Below, one piece after another: positions 34,333 to 42,695 of a DNA stretch of 64,000 nt. This DNA comes from Fluviibacter sp041311015 (GTDB taxonomy: Bacteria > Pseudomonadota > Gammaproteobacteria > Burkholderiales > Rhodocyclaceae). Location of the stretch: contig JBFYKG010000001.1 in the NCBI GenBank assembly GCA_041311015.1, positions 1 to 64,000 on the forward strand, in the 5' to 3' direction. The translations under genes and the position numbers were made by a program. The notes under the pieces were generated by a model, which worked only from the letters and a program-made list of their open reading frames with translations, did no database searches and was not told where the DNA came from. Position 1 is the stretch's first letter. Every line of letters begins with the position of its first letter.

Positions 34333-35787
34333 CAAGACAATATCGTACTGTTCGGGTCCGTAACCCGACTCTCCCTGAAGGGAGATCGGCTTGCCAATGA
34401 AATCCGAGGCCATCGCCAGCGCCTGATGTTCTTCTTCGAGGAACACATCCACCACTTTCTGGCTGGCGATGACCCGGTATTCTCGCGCCACAAACTGGCG
34501 TGACTCACGCACCAGTTCGCGCAGGATCTCGTAGCAGACGGTCCGGGCCGTCTTGACCTGACCACGACCGTCACAGGTGGGGCAGGTTTCGCACAGCACA
34601 CGGGCCAGTGACTCACGGGTCCGCTTGCGGGTCATTTCGACCAGACCCAGCGCCGTAAATCCATTGACCGTCATCCGCATGTGATCCCGACTGAGGCATT
34701 TACGTAGCTCGACGAGCACGGCTTCCTGATGGTCCGGCTGATCCATGTCGATGAAGTCGAGGATGATGATGCCCCCGAGGTTACGCAAACGAAGCTGGCG
34801 CGCGATCGCCTGCGCTGCCTCAAGGTTCGTTTTGAAAACGGTTTCATCGAAGTTGCGTACGCCGACAAACCCGCCGGTGTTCACGTCGACGGTGGTCATG
34901 GCTTCGGTCTGATCGATGATCAGATAGCCGCCGGATTTAAGATCCACCCGGCGGGAGAGCGCCCGCTGGATTTCTTCTTCAACCCCGTAGAGGTCAAAGA
35001 GGGTCCGGTCATCGTTGTAATGTTCGAGCAGGCCGACAATGCCCGGCATGTAGACGCCCGCGAATTCCTGCAGTTTCTGGAAGGTCTCGCGTGAGTCCAC
35101 CAGAATCCGTTCGGTTTCCGGATTGGCAAAATCACGCAGGACCCGCTGGGCCAGCGACAGATCCTGGTAGATCAGCGACGGCACGGGCGCCGTCGTAGTC
35201 TGTTGCTTCAGATCTGCCCAGAGTTTGCGCAGATAAACGATATCGTCCTGCAGCGAGGATTCGTCCGCGGTTTCGGCAATGGTCCGCAGGATAAAGCCGC
35301 CGGGCTCATCCTGCGGCACCAGCCGGGTCAGGCGTTCGCGCAAGGCATCACGCTCCGCCTCATCAATCCGCTGCGAAATGCCGATGTGCTTTTCATGGGG
35401 CAGATACACCAGCATGCGGCCGGCGATCGATACCTGCGTCGAGAGCCGCGCCCCCTTGGTGCCGATCGGGTCTTTGATCACCTGGACCAGCAGCGTCTGT
35501 CCTTCGCTGAGCACATTTTCAATAGGCTGGGTTTCACGCGTGGCCGGTTCGCCGATGCGCGCCTGCCAGATATCAGCGACATGCAGGAAGGCGCTGCGCT
35601 CCAAGCCAATATCGACAAAGGCCGATTGCATACCCGGCAGGATCCGCATGACCTTGCCCAGGTAGATATTGCCGACGAGCCCGCGGGTGGCATGTCGTTC
35701 GATGTGCAATTCCTGCACCACCCCCTGCTCCAGGATGGCGACACGCGTCTCCTGCGGGGTGAAATTAATGAGGATACTTTCGGCCAT
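34327..35787 (-). CDS. rng: Ribonuclease G
   Basis: 486 residues. An N-terminal S1 domain (VGNIYLGKVMRILPGMQSAFVDIGLE, middle quoted as KVMRILPGMQSAFVD), the RNase H-like and DNase I-like catalytic part with TTVDVNTGGFVG and IILDFIDMD, and the zinc-link motif CETCPTCDGRG. It processes 16S rRNA 5' ends and decays mRNAs. In many betaproteobacteria rng follows maf directly; here the plus-strand trhP and a glycosyltransferase-like gene lie between them. Confidence 0.95.
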   Translation of the reverse strand: MAESILINFTPQETRVAILEQGVVQELHIERHATRGLVGNIYLGKVMRILPGMQSAFVDIGLERSAFLHVADIWQARIGEPATRETQPIENVLSEGQTLLVQVIKDPIGTKGARLSTQVSIAGRMLVYLPHEKHIGISQRIDEAERDALRERLTRLVPQDEPGGFILRTIAETADESSLQDDIVYLRKLWADLKQQTTTAPVPSLIYQDLSLAQRVLRDFANPETERILVDSRETFQKLQEFAGVYMPGIVGLLEHYNDDRTLFDLYGVEEEIQRALSRRVDLKSGGYLIIDQTEAMTTVDVNTGGFVGVRNFDETVFKTNLEAAQAIARQLRLRNLGGIIILDFIDMDQPDHQEAVLVELRKCLSRDHMRMTVNGFTALGLVEMTRKRTRESLARVLCETCPTCDGRGQVKTARTVCYEILRELVRESRQFVAREYRVIASQKVVDVFLEEEHQALAMASDFIGKPISLQGESGYGPEQYDIVLL

Positions 35788-35821
35788 GGGTAAAATACGT
35801 CCTAAACAACCTCATTCTACT

Positions 35822-37156
35822 ATGTCGAACCCCACAGAACTCCTCGCCCCGGCCGGCTCGCTGACCATGATGCGCACCGCCTTTGCCTTTGGTGCCGATG
35901 CCGTCTATGCCGGGCAGCCGCGCTACAGCCTGCGTGTCCGCAATAACGAATTCAGCACACTGGAAGCCCTCAAGGAGGGCATCGACGAGGCGCACGCCCG
36001 ACAGAAGACCTTTTATGTGGTCAGCAACATTTCGCCGCATAACGCCAAGCTCAAAACCTATCTGGATGATATGGCGCCCGTCGTGGCTCTCAAGCCCGAT
36101 GCCCTAATCATGGCCGACCCGGGCCTAATCGACATGGTGCGCGAGCGTTTTCCGGAGATGCCGATCCATCTGTCGGTACAAGCCAACACCGTCAACTGGG
36201 CCACCGTCCGCTTCTGGGGCAAGATGGGGATCAGCCGTGTGATCCTGTCACGCGAACTCTCGCTCGACGAAGTGGCCGAGATCCGCCAGCGCTGCCCGGA
36301 GATGGAGCTCGAGGTTTTCGTGCACGGCGCGCTATGCATTGCCTATTCCGGCCGTTGCCTGCTCTCGGGTTATTTCAATCACCGGGATCCGAATCAGGGC
36401 ACCTGCACCAACTCCTGCCGCTGGGACTACAAGCTCAAGCCAGATGCCGAGGCTGAAGCCACACCGGGCATGACCGGCAACACGCTGCCGCCCATGGTCA
36501 TTGAAGAATCGACCCGTGTCGGCGAACAGATGCCGATCGAGGAAGATGAGCACGGCACCTATATTCTCAATTCGCGCGACTTGCGGGCCATTGAACACGT
36601 CGAGCGCCTGATCGAGATCGGCGTGGATTCCCTCAAAATCGAAGGCCGCACCAAGTCCCCGTATTACGTGGCCCGGACCTGCCAGTCGTACCGTCGCGCC
36701 ATTGATGATGCCAAGGCCGGCCGCCCTTTCAACCCCAACCTGCTGGGGGAGCTAGAAGGCCTGGCCAACCGGGGGTACACCGATGGTTTCTACCAGCGTC
36801 ACCATGATGCCGATACGCAGAACTATCTGCGCGGTTATTCGGAATCCGGTCGCAGCCAGTACGCCGGCGATGTGGTGTGGGATGCCGAACGCAACGCGGT
36901 ACGCATTGACGTGCGCAACCGTTTTGTCGTGGGCGACTGGGTGGAAGTCATCCACCCGACCGGTAACCGGATCGTGCAGATCACCTCGCTGACCGGCCGC
37001 GAGGGTGAATCGGTCGACGTGGGCCGCGGCATTGGCCATGCGGTGTGGGTCACCGGCGACAGCTGGTCGGCCAACGATGACGGCGCGTATCTTGCGCGGC
37101 TCATTGAAACCCCCTCGGACGACATGATCGCTGCCGCCCCGCCGGCGAGCCGTTAA
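35822..37156 (+). CDS. trhP: Peptidase U32-family tRNA hydroxylation protein TrhP (YegQ)
   Basis: 444 residues from ATG 35822; the longer in-frame region lies antisense to rng and is not coding. Landmarks: LLAPAGSLTMMRTAFAFGADAVYAG, HLSVQANTVNWATVRFW and the Cys-rich HGALCIAYSGRCLLSGYF plus NQGTCTNSCRW at about residues 170-200, which bind an iron-sulfur cluster. YegQ/TrhP takes part in prephenate-dependent 5-hydroxylation of uridine 34 in tRNAs. Protease activity is unlikely for this subfamily. It is divergent from rng over 34 bases. Confidence 0.9.
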   Translation: MSNPTELLAPAGSLTMMRTAFAFGADAVYAGQPRYSLRVRNNEFSTLEALKEGIDEAHARQKTFYVVSNISPHNAKLKTYLDDMAPVVALKPDALIMADPGLIDMVRERFPEMPIHLSVQANTVNWATVRFWGKMGISRVILSRELSLDEVAEIRQRCPEMELEVFVHGALCIAYSGRCLLSGYFNHRDPNQGTCTNSCRWDYKLKPDAEAEATPGMTGNTLPPMVIEESTRVGEQMPIEEDEHGTYILNSRDLRAIEHVERLIEIGVDSLKIEGRTKSPYYVARTCQSYRRAIDDAKAGRPFNPNLLGELEGLANRGYTDGFYQRHHDADTQNYLRGYSESGRSQYAGDVVWDAERNAVRIDVRNRFVVGDWVEVIHPTGNRIVQITSLTGREGESVDVGRGIGHAVWVTGDSWSANDDGAYLARLIETPSDDMIAAAPPASR

Positions 37157-37165
37157 ACAGCGCGC

Positions 37166-38269
37166 ATGCCGAGGATCCTGTTCGCCATCAGCGCACACGG
37201 ACTCGGTCACCTTGGTCAGGCGGCGCCTGTCTGCAATACCCTGCGGGCACAACGCCCCGACCTGGCCCTCACCCTCTGGAGCGCCCTGTCATCCGCGGCG
37301 CTCCACGACCGGATCGACGGCGCCTTTGAACACATCACCGCCCCCTGTGACCTCGGCTTTGTCATGCACGATGCCCTGCATGTCGATGTACCGGCAAGCT
37401 GGATGCAGTATCGTGATCGCGAGGCCCGCTGGGCCGAAGCCCTGGAAGCGGCCTGCACGATCGTACGCGCCAGCCAACCCGATCTGATCGTCAGTGATGT
37501 CGGTGATATGCCGCTTGCGGCAGGACAGCGACTGGGCATCCCTACCATCGCCATGAGTTCACTGAACTGGGCCGATCTGGCGCGCCATTATTTTGAAGCC
37601 TTCCCTGGTAGTGATGCGGTGTTGCATCGGCTGGATGCGATCTACGCCCGAACCACGCTGGCACTGCGGCTCACGCCGGGCATGCCGATGCATGGCCAAC
37701 GCGAGCAGATCCTGCCGCCAGTTGGCGCTCGCAGCCGCTTCGATCGTAGCGAACTCGATGCCTTGTTGACCCGGCATCTACCTTACCCGAACCAACCCCG
37801 TCTGCTCATCGGCATGGGCGGTATTGAAACCCGGCTGCCCTACCCACATTGGCCCGCACAGACCGAATACAACCTCATCATTGCCAATCAACCCGACTTG
37901 GCGCCCGAAGGCGACCCCGGTCGGGGCATCGTGAACGCCGACACACTCCGGCAGCGCGATGGTTTGAGCTTTACCGATCTGGTGGTGGCCAGCGATGTCG
38001 TGGTCTGCAAGCCGGGCTACGGCACCTTCGTTGAGGCCGCGCTGGCGAGCCGCCCGATGCTGTATGTGTGCCGTGAAGACTGGCCGGAGCAGGCCGTATT
38101 GGTTGCGTGGGTACAGGCCTACGCGCGCTGCCTTGAACTGAGCCCTGATGACCTCGCGGCCGGCCGGTTCCGAGCGGCATGCGATGCGCTGCTTGCACGC
38201 CCTGTGCCTAAACCCTTGCCGCAGGACGGCGCCACGCTGGCGGCACAGGAAATTCTGGCGCTGCTATAA
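37166..38269 (+). CDS. GT-B glycosyltransferase-like protein
   Basis: 367 residues. The N-terminal loop FAISAHGLGHLGQAAPV and the C-terminal sugar-nucleotide region (VVASDVVVCKPGYGTFVEAALASRP) fit MurG-like GT-B enzymes, where PGYGT corresponds to the GxGG(T/S) donor loop. Similar proteins are annotated only as glycosyltransferases or fused to sugar kinases. No sugar-pathway genes are near, so donor and acceptor are unknown. It follows trhP after 9 bases and is convergent with maf. Confidence 0.65.
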   Translation: MPRILFAISAHGLGHLGQAAPVCNTLRAQRPDLALTLWSALSSAALHDRIDGAFEHITAPCDLGFVMHDALHVDVPASWMQYRDREARWAEALEAACTIVRASQPDLIVSDVGDMPLAAGQRLGIPTIAMSSLNWADLARHYFEAFPGSDAVLHRLDAIYARTTLALRLTPGMPMHGQREQILPPVGARSRFDRSELDALLTRHLPYPNQPRLLIGMGGIETRLPYPHWPAQTEYNLIIANQPDLAPEGDPGRGIVNADTLRQRDGLSFTDLVVASDVVVCKPGYGTFVEAALASRPMLYVCREDWPEQAVLVAWVQAYARCLELSPDDLAAGRFRAACDALLARPVPKPLPQDGATLAAQEILALL

Positions 38270-38274
38270 GGCGA

Positions 38275-38880
38275 TCAGACCAGAAAGCCCAGCGGCTCGA
38301 GCAAGCCGGCTGTTTCGTGCACCGGCAAACCCATGATGCCGGTAAAACTGCCCTGCATGGCCTCAACAAAGATACCGGCATGGCCCTGGATTCCATAGGC
38401 TCCTGCCTTGTCAAAGGGTTCGCCCGTGGCGATGTAGCGTTCGATACTCATCTCATGCAAGGGCATGAAGCGCACCTGGCTGCTGGATAAGGCCTGACGA
38501 ATCTCGCTCCCTGTCACCACAACGACGGCCGTCAGAACCTCGTGCGTTTGACCGGATAACGCGTTGAGCATCTCACGTGCCTCGTTGGCATCGGCCGGTT
38601 TGCCCAGAATGCGATCACCCAGTGCCACGGTGGTATCGGCCGAAAGCAGTGGCCGATCATCCAGCCCACGATCGCGCAGATAGCTGACGGCGTGCAGCGC
38701 CTTATCGAGCGCTACACGTCGTACGTAATCGCGTGGCGACTCTGCCGGCAACACCGACTCGTCAACCTCGTAGCGGGCGCCCGCATCATCGGTAAACTGC
38801 AGCACTTCGAAGGGCACGCCCATATCGCGCAGCAGCTCGGCGCGGCGCGGACTTTTAGAGGCAAGCCAGATCGTCTGCAT
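38275..38880 (-). CDS. maf: Maf-family nucleoside triphosphate pyrophosphatase
   Basis: 201 residues from ATG 38880 (in-frame sequence up to 38958 overlaps rlmH and is not needed). SPRRAELLRDMGVPFEVL at the start, YVRRVALDKA, and the catalytic LLSADTTVALGDRILGKPAD with the Asp base. It hydrolyses dTTP, UTP or modified nucleotides and so keeps non-canonical nucleotides out of DNA and RNA. Last gene of nadD-rsfS-rlmH-maf. Confidence 0.93.
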   Translation of the reverse strand: MQTIWLASKSPRRAELLRDMGVPFEVLQFTDDAGARYEVDESVLPAESPRDYVRRVALDKALHAVSYLRDRGLDDRPLLSADTTVALGDRILGKPADANEAREMLNALSGQTHEVLTAVVVVTGSEIRQALSSSQVRFMPLHEMSIERYIATGEPFDKAGAYGIQGHAGIFVEAMQGSFTGIMGLPVHETAGLLEPLGFLV

Positions 38881-38887
38881 GCGGGGC

Positions 38888-39358
38888 TTACTCGCGATGG
38901 TAAGGGTGGCCAGAGAGCACCGTAATGGCCCGGTAGAGTTGCTCGGCGAGCAACACACGCGCCAGCGCGTGCGGTAAGGTCATCGACGAGAGGCGGATCA
39001 TGTCGTGCGCTGTTGCCTTGAGAGCCGGTGCAATGCCATCGGCACCGCCAATGACCAGCGCCACATCCTGCGCTTCCAGCTGCCAGCCCTCAAGTCGCTT
39101 GGCCAGTGAAACCGTTGTCAGATCCGTACCGCGTTCGTCCAGCATGACCCGGCGGGCGCCCGCCGGAATAGCGGCTTCAATGCGGATGGCTTCGGCATCC
39201 ATGATCTGTTGTGCCGTGCGATTGCCCGTACGTGGTTCTGCTTTGATCTCATGCAGAACAATCGGCTGCGACCGTGGAAAACGCTTGAGGTAATCTGAAC
39301 AGGCGGTCTCGGCCCAGTCGGGCAATCGTTGACCCACGCTGATCAGATGTAACTTCAT
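38888..39358 (-). CDS. rlmH: 23S rRNA (pseudouridine-1915-N3)-methyltransferase
   Basis: 156 residues, typical length. SPOUT-fold landmarks: MKLHLISVGQRLPDW, LDERGTDLTTVSLA, the SAM-knot loop VALVIGGADGI and the C-terminal LLAEQLYRAITVLSGHPYHRE (last part HPYHRE invariant). Modifies helix 69 of assembled 70S ribosomes. Lies between rsfS and maf, with 11 and 7 bases to its neighbours. Confidence 0.97.
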   Translation of the reverse strand: MKLHLISVGQRLPDWAETACSDYLKRFPRSQPIVLHEIKAEPRTGNRTAQQIMDAEAIRIEAAIPAGARRVMLDERGTDLTTVSLAKRLEGWQLEAQDVALVIGGADGIAPALKATAHDMIRLSSMTLPHALARVLLAEQLYRAITVLSGHPYHRE

Positions 39359-39369
39359 GCGATCGCTGA

Positions 39370-39930
39370 CTAACGCGCTGCTGTTTTTTTCTTGGCGGCT
39401 GGTTTGCTCGTCGCCTTTTTGGCCGCAGGCTTCCTGGCAGCGGGTTTCTTGGCGGCCGGTTTTTTAGCCGCAGGTTTTTTGGCGGCGGGTTTCTTCGTGG
39501 CAGCGCGCTTTTCGGCAGTGGCCTTATCAACCGCACGGTCTGCGGCATTTTTAGCGGCTTTCTTTGCCGCTTTTTCGGCAGCAACCCCGGCCGGCTTGCC
39601 GGCACCCCACAGGCCCTCCAGATCAAAGTGCATGCGCACAGCGGGTTGCATGATATGAACCACCACCGGGCCCAGATCCACCAGCACCCACTCGCCCATC
39701 TCTTCCCCTTCGACCGACAGCACTTCGCCGCCCGCCTCGCGCACCTTGTCGGCCACACTGCGCGCCAACGCCCGGACCTGACGATTGGAGTCGCCGCTGG
39801 CCAGAACGATCCGTTCGAACATCTGCGACACCTTGGTGGTGTTGACGATGATGATGTCGCGGCCCTTGATGTCTTCCAGCGCATCAACCGCCAGGGTTTC
39901 CAGTTTTTTGATCGACAGTTCTTTAGACAT
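39370..39930 (-). CDS. rsfS: Ribosome silencing factor with Lys/Ala-rich tail
   Basis: 186 residues. Residues 1-115 form the RsfS domain (LKT-type start MSKELSIKKLETLAVDALED, KGRDIIIVNTTKVSQMFERIVLASG, WVLVDLGPVVVHIMQP). RsfS binds uL14 and stops subunit joining in starvation. The usual protein ends near residue 115-120; this one carries a tail of some 65 residues rich in Ala, Lys and Pro, including five AAKKP units, resembling histone H1-like tails. The tail may bind rRNA or DNA; that is inference. Confidence 0.95.
   Translation of the reverse strand: MSKELSIKKLETLAVDALEDIKGRDIIIVNTTKVSQMFERIVLASGDSNRQVRALARSVADKVREAGGEVLSVEGEEMGEWVLVDLGPVVVHIMQPAVRMHFDLEGLWGAGKPAGVAAEKAAKKAAKNAADRAVDKATAEKRAATKKPAAKKPAAKKPAAKKPAARKPAAKKATSKPAAKKKTAAR
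39421..39495. repeat. Five 15-bp tandem repeats coding the AAKKP units of RsfS
   Basis: Units at 39421, 39436, 39451, 39466 and 39481, each 15 bases of the type GGCNGCNGGTTTCTT on the plus strand (AAGAAACCNGCNGCC in coding sense). Units differ at two to five positions, mostly third codon bases, so the protein repeat is older than or kept better than the DNA repeat. Confidence 0.8.
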
Positions 39931-39971
39931 GCAGGTTCCTAGGTGAAGTAACGGGCAAGTAACGTTATGGG

Positions 39972-40616
39972 TCAGGTGTAGAGATGGTGCTGCTGGATGT
40001 ACTTTTCAACGGGCACCGAAACCAGCGCGGTAATCGGTCGCCCCTGGCGCAGGGCGGCGCGAATTTGCGTGGCCGAGACCGCACAGGGCGTCATGTTAAA
40101 CGAAACGATGTGCCCAGCGGGGCGATCACGCAATGCGGCCATATCAGCAGACTGGTGTGCCTGGAACAAATGCTTTAACGCGTCGGGCATGGCAGCAGGA
40201 TCGAGGTCCGACCCCGGTCGGTTGGCGACGGCCAGATGTGCATACCGGACTAGGTCTTCCCAGCGGTGCCAGGTGGGCAGGCCCAGGAAGGCATCGGCGC
40301 CCAGAACCAGCACCAGTGACGCATCCGGCATCTCGCCACGCAGCCGCTCCAGCGTCCGGATTGTCCAGGAGGGCCCCGCCTGACGGATCTCGGCATCATC
40401 AATCTCGACCGGCATGCCGGCAAAGGCCTGCCGCACCATCGCCAACCGGTGTTCGGCAGCGGCTTCAGGCGCAGCGCGGTGCGGCGGGGCGCCGGCCGGC
40501 ACACAACGCAGCCGATCCAGCCCCAGGGCCGCAATGGCATCCTGCGCTAACTGTGTATGTCCGACATGAACCGGATCAAAGGTGCCGCCCAGAATGCCGA
40601 TGAGCGGTCGGGTCAT
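39972..40616 (-). CDS. nadD: Nicotinate-nucleotide adenylyltransferase
   Basis: 214 residues. Nucleotidyltransferase signature GGTFDPVHVGH at residues 10-20, LVLGADAFLGLPTWHRWEDL, and the C-terminal ISATQIR-type motif as VSATQIRAALRQG. Converts nicotinate mononucleotide plus ATP to deamido-NAD. Its ATG overlaps the stop of the preceding membrane-protein gene (ATGA). Start of the nadD-rsfS-rlmH-maf block. Confidence 0.97.
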   Translation of the reverse strand: MTRPLIGILGGTFDPVHVGHTQLAQDAIAALGLDRLRCVPAGAPPHRAAPEAAAEHRLAMVRQAFAGMPVEIDDAEIRQAGPSWTIRTLERLRGEMPDASLVLVLGADAFLGLPTWHRWEDLVRYAHLAVANRPGSDLDPAAMPDALKHLFQAHQSADMAALRDRPAGHIVSFNMTPCAVSATQIRAALRQGRPITALVSVPVEKYIQQHHLYT

Positions 40617-41443
40617 TCTGATGCCGCGCTCCCGGTGACTGGTGTTGGTAACACCTGGCCATAACTGGCGTAAAAGCCCGACACCACGGTCGGCGCCAGC
40701 ACCGCAATGATCGGCACCATCACCAGCGAGGTCACCAGCGTGTCATCCATGCCCAGCGAGATCAGTAGCATCATGACTAGCGATGGGAGGATGACGCCAT
40801 AGACCGCCAGCGCGGCCAGAAATCCGATCAGGCCACGCCAGGCGCGCCAGGAAGCCACCAGGCTGAAGAACAGCGCCTTGCCCAACCCGAACCCGCGCCA
40901 GGCCACCAGCAAGGGGGCGTAGGCAAAAGCCAGCAGGATCGGCACATACGCCAGTAGCGCGACTGTCAGGCCAGTCGCCGACAACTGCGCCGGATCCGGC
41001 ATGGGCAGGTCCGGGGCACCCAGCGTGCCCCGCGCCATGTACTGCAGCAGCACCCCACCATCCCAGAACGCCGTTAACGCCAGTGCGGCAACCGTCAGTA
41101 CAAAATGGATCAGGCCCAGACCCATCAGGGGCTGTAGCCGAGGTCCAAAGCCGGAGAACATGAGCGTAAACGAGGGCATCGTCTCCTGATCGAGCGCCCG
41201 GCAACCGGCCAGCACCCCGATCATCAACACGGGGGCCAACACGGCCACCAGCACATCACCCAGCACCGGAACAAGGCCGGCGAGGCCGAGCAGGGTCCAG
41301 TAGGTCATCACCCAGAACATCATCAGTACCGGATTGCGGCGATACCGGGCAAAGCCCGCGCGGAACCAGGACCAGCCATCGCGCAAACTGACGCGCTGAG
41401 ACTGCCTATCCGGTGCCGCAGCCCCGTGCATAAAATCAGGCAT
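40613..41443 (-). CDS. BPSS1780-family membrane protein, copy 2
   Basis: 276 residues from ATG 41443, which overlaps the upstream stop by 8 bases; the longer in-frame start at 41524 would overlap the upstream gene much more. Six or so membrane segments. The soluble start SLRDGWSWFRAGFARYRRNPVLMMFWVM matches the motif GWxWxxxGxxxFRRxP seen in this betaproteobacterial family (middle part WSWFRAGFARYRRNP). The neighbouring copy has VQWISAGWALFLRRPGFWL at the same place. Function unknown; inner membrane. Confidence 0.8.
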   Translation of the reverse strand: MPDFMHGAAAPDRQSQRVSLRDGWSWFRAGFARYRRNPVLMMFWVMTYWTLLGLAGLVPVLGDVLVAVLAPVLMIGVLAGCRALDQETMPSFTLMFSGFGPRLQPLMGLGLIHFVLTVAALALTAFWDGGVLLQYMARGTLGAPDLPMPDPAQLSATGLTVALLAYVPILLAFAYAPLLVAWRGFGLGKALFFSLVASWRAWRGLIGFLAALAVYGVILPSLVMMLLISLGMDDTLVTSLVMVPIIAVLAPTVVSGFYASYGQVLPTPVTGSAASE

Positions 41444-42254
41444 CAACCGGTTCTGCCGGGGTCGGGTTGACTGCCGGCGGTTGCGGCAATTCAAACAGAT
41501 CGCGATACGCTGCGTAGGTCGCACCTGCCATCACGGGAATCACCACGAGCAACCCGAGGCCGAGCGTCAGACTGGTCAGAAAGAGCATCAGGGCGACCAG
41601 GAAGAAGGCCACGATGAACGCCGGTAGGCTGCGCCAACTGGCGACGAAGGAATGCTTCATGGCCTGCATGGCCGGAATATCGTGAAAGACGGCCAAGGGC
41701 GGCGCCAGCCATACCGACATCACCAGCGGCAACACCAGCAACAGGCTGATCGTGATCGCGAGCAGAATGCCGAAAACGCTGATGACGGTACCCAGCCATT
41801 CGTAGTGCGTTTCCATGCCCACGGCCATCCCCGACAACGCTGCCCCGCCACCGAGCAAGAGACCCAGCGCGACAATGAGCATCCAGCCCAGCATGTACCA
41901 GACGCCGACGTTGACGACCGCCGGGGCATGCTCCCGGAACCCGGTAAACACTTCGGCCACTGTGACCGGCTCGTTGTATTCCACCCGATGCGCCACCACC
42001 ATGAGCCCCGCCGACAGAATCGGCATCAGCAAGTGGGCACCAACCTGGCCCAGCAGCGGTACCAGCAAGACCAGCATCACCAGTAAAGTCTGCAATAAGG
42101 CAGCAAGCAGCCAGAACCCCGGACGGCGCAGGAACAAGGCCCAACCCGCGCTGATCCACTGCACACCATGGCCTACGCCGACATGGCGGGTCGGCGGCAA
42201 ATCATCGTGCGGATGCGGATCCTGCCAGGGCGCGTGTCGATAATGACGGGGCAT
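41436..42254 (-). CDS. BPSS1780-family membrane protein, copy 1
   Basis: 272 residues with about six membrane segments. N-terminal His-rich head (MPRHYRHAPWQDPHPHDDL), then GHGVQWISAGWALFLRRPGFWLL, HLLMPILSAGLMVVAHRVE and a C-terminal LTLGLGLLVVIPVMAGATYAAYRDLFE. The last motif (VxAGxxYxAYxD) is typical of the family. It is adjacent to a paralog and coupled to it by overlap, suggesting a hetero-oligomer. Function unknown. Confidence 0.8.
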   Translation of the reverse strand: MPRHYRHAPWQDPHPHDDLPPTRHVGVGHGVQWISAGWALFLRRPGFWLLAALLQTLLVMLVLLVPLLGQVGAHLLMPILSAGLMVVAHRVEYNEPVTVAEVFTGFREHAPAVVNVGVWYMLGWMLIVALGLLLGGGAALSGMAVGMETHYEWLGTVISVFGILLAITISLLLVLPLVMSVWLAPPLAVFHDIPAMQAMKHSFVASWRSLPAFIVAFFLVALMLFLTSLTLGLGLLVVIPVMAGATYAAYRDLFELPQPPAVNPTPAEPVDA

Positions 42255-42257
42255 ACC

Positions 42258-42653
42258 TTACCAGCTCCAGAGGGTCCACATCGGCGGCTGGACCATGTCG
42301 CCGCGCACCGGATCCGAATCCGGAATCACGCTCTGCGGCTCGGACGGTGGCGCTTCGGAGTACTTGGGCAGCAGTGGCGGATCGACCACTTCGCGCGACG
42401 GACGACCGCCAGACCCATAACGTTGAATGCTGGTGCTCCGGTCATCCGGACTAATCGTCACGGCCGATTCCTCTTCGGCATCGGCCTGGGCACTGCTTAG
42501 CGACGGATCATACGTCACCACCTGGGGCGGCAGCGTTGATGACGACTGCTGGGCGGCCACATCCAGCGCCAGAATCGTCGCAGGCAAAAGCAGGCCGAGA
42601 CGCGCCATGCGGCTCAGAGAAATTCGGGCGAATACATGAGACAAAAGGGACAT
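42258..42653 (-). CDS. Small exported protein, perhaps DUF2782-related
   Basis: 131 residues. A signal sequence is best read from the internal Met (ARLGLLLPATILALDVAAQQ), so ATG 42608 is an alternative start. The centre (EESAVTISPDDRSTSIQRYGSGGRPSREVV) loosely resembles DUF2782, a small betaproteobacterial family usually found near polA, which is also the case here. The similarity is weak and the remainder is Pro-rich. Lies 3 bases from the membrane-protein pair. Confidence 0.55.
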   Translation of the reverse strand: MSLLSHVFARISLSRMARLGLLLPATILALDVAAQQSSSTLPPQVVTYDPSLSSAQADAEEESAVTISPDDRSTSIQRYGSGGRPSREVVDPPLLPKYSEAPPSEPQSVIPDSDPVRGDMVQPPMWTLWSW

Positions 42654-42695
42654 GCCAGATCCAGACGTTGAGGCGTTTTGTGTAAGCGGATTCTA

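Noticed and set aside
39421..39495. Regular 15-base repeats as possible CRISPR or regulatory array
   Set aside because: No spacers; the repeats are contiguous and in frame, coding the AAKKP units of RsfS.
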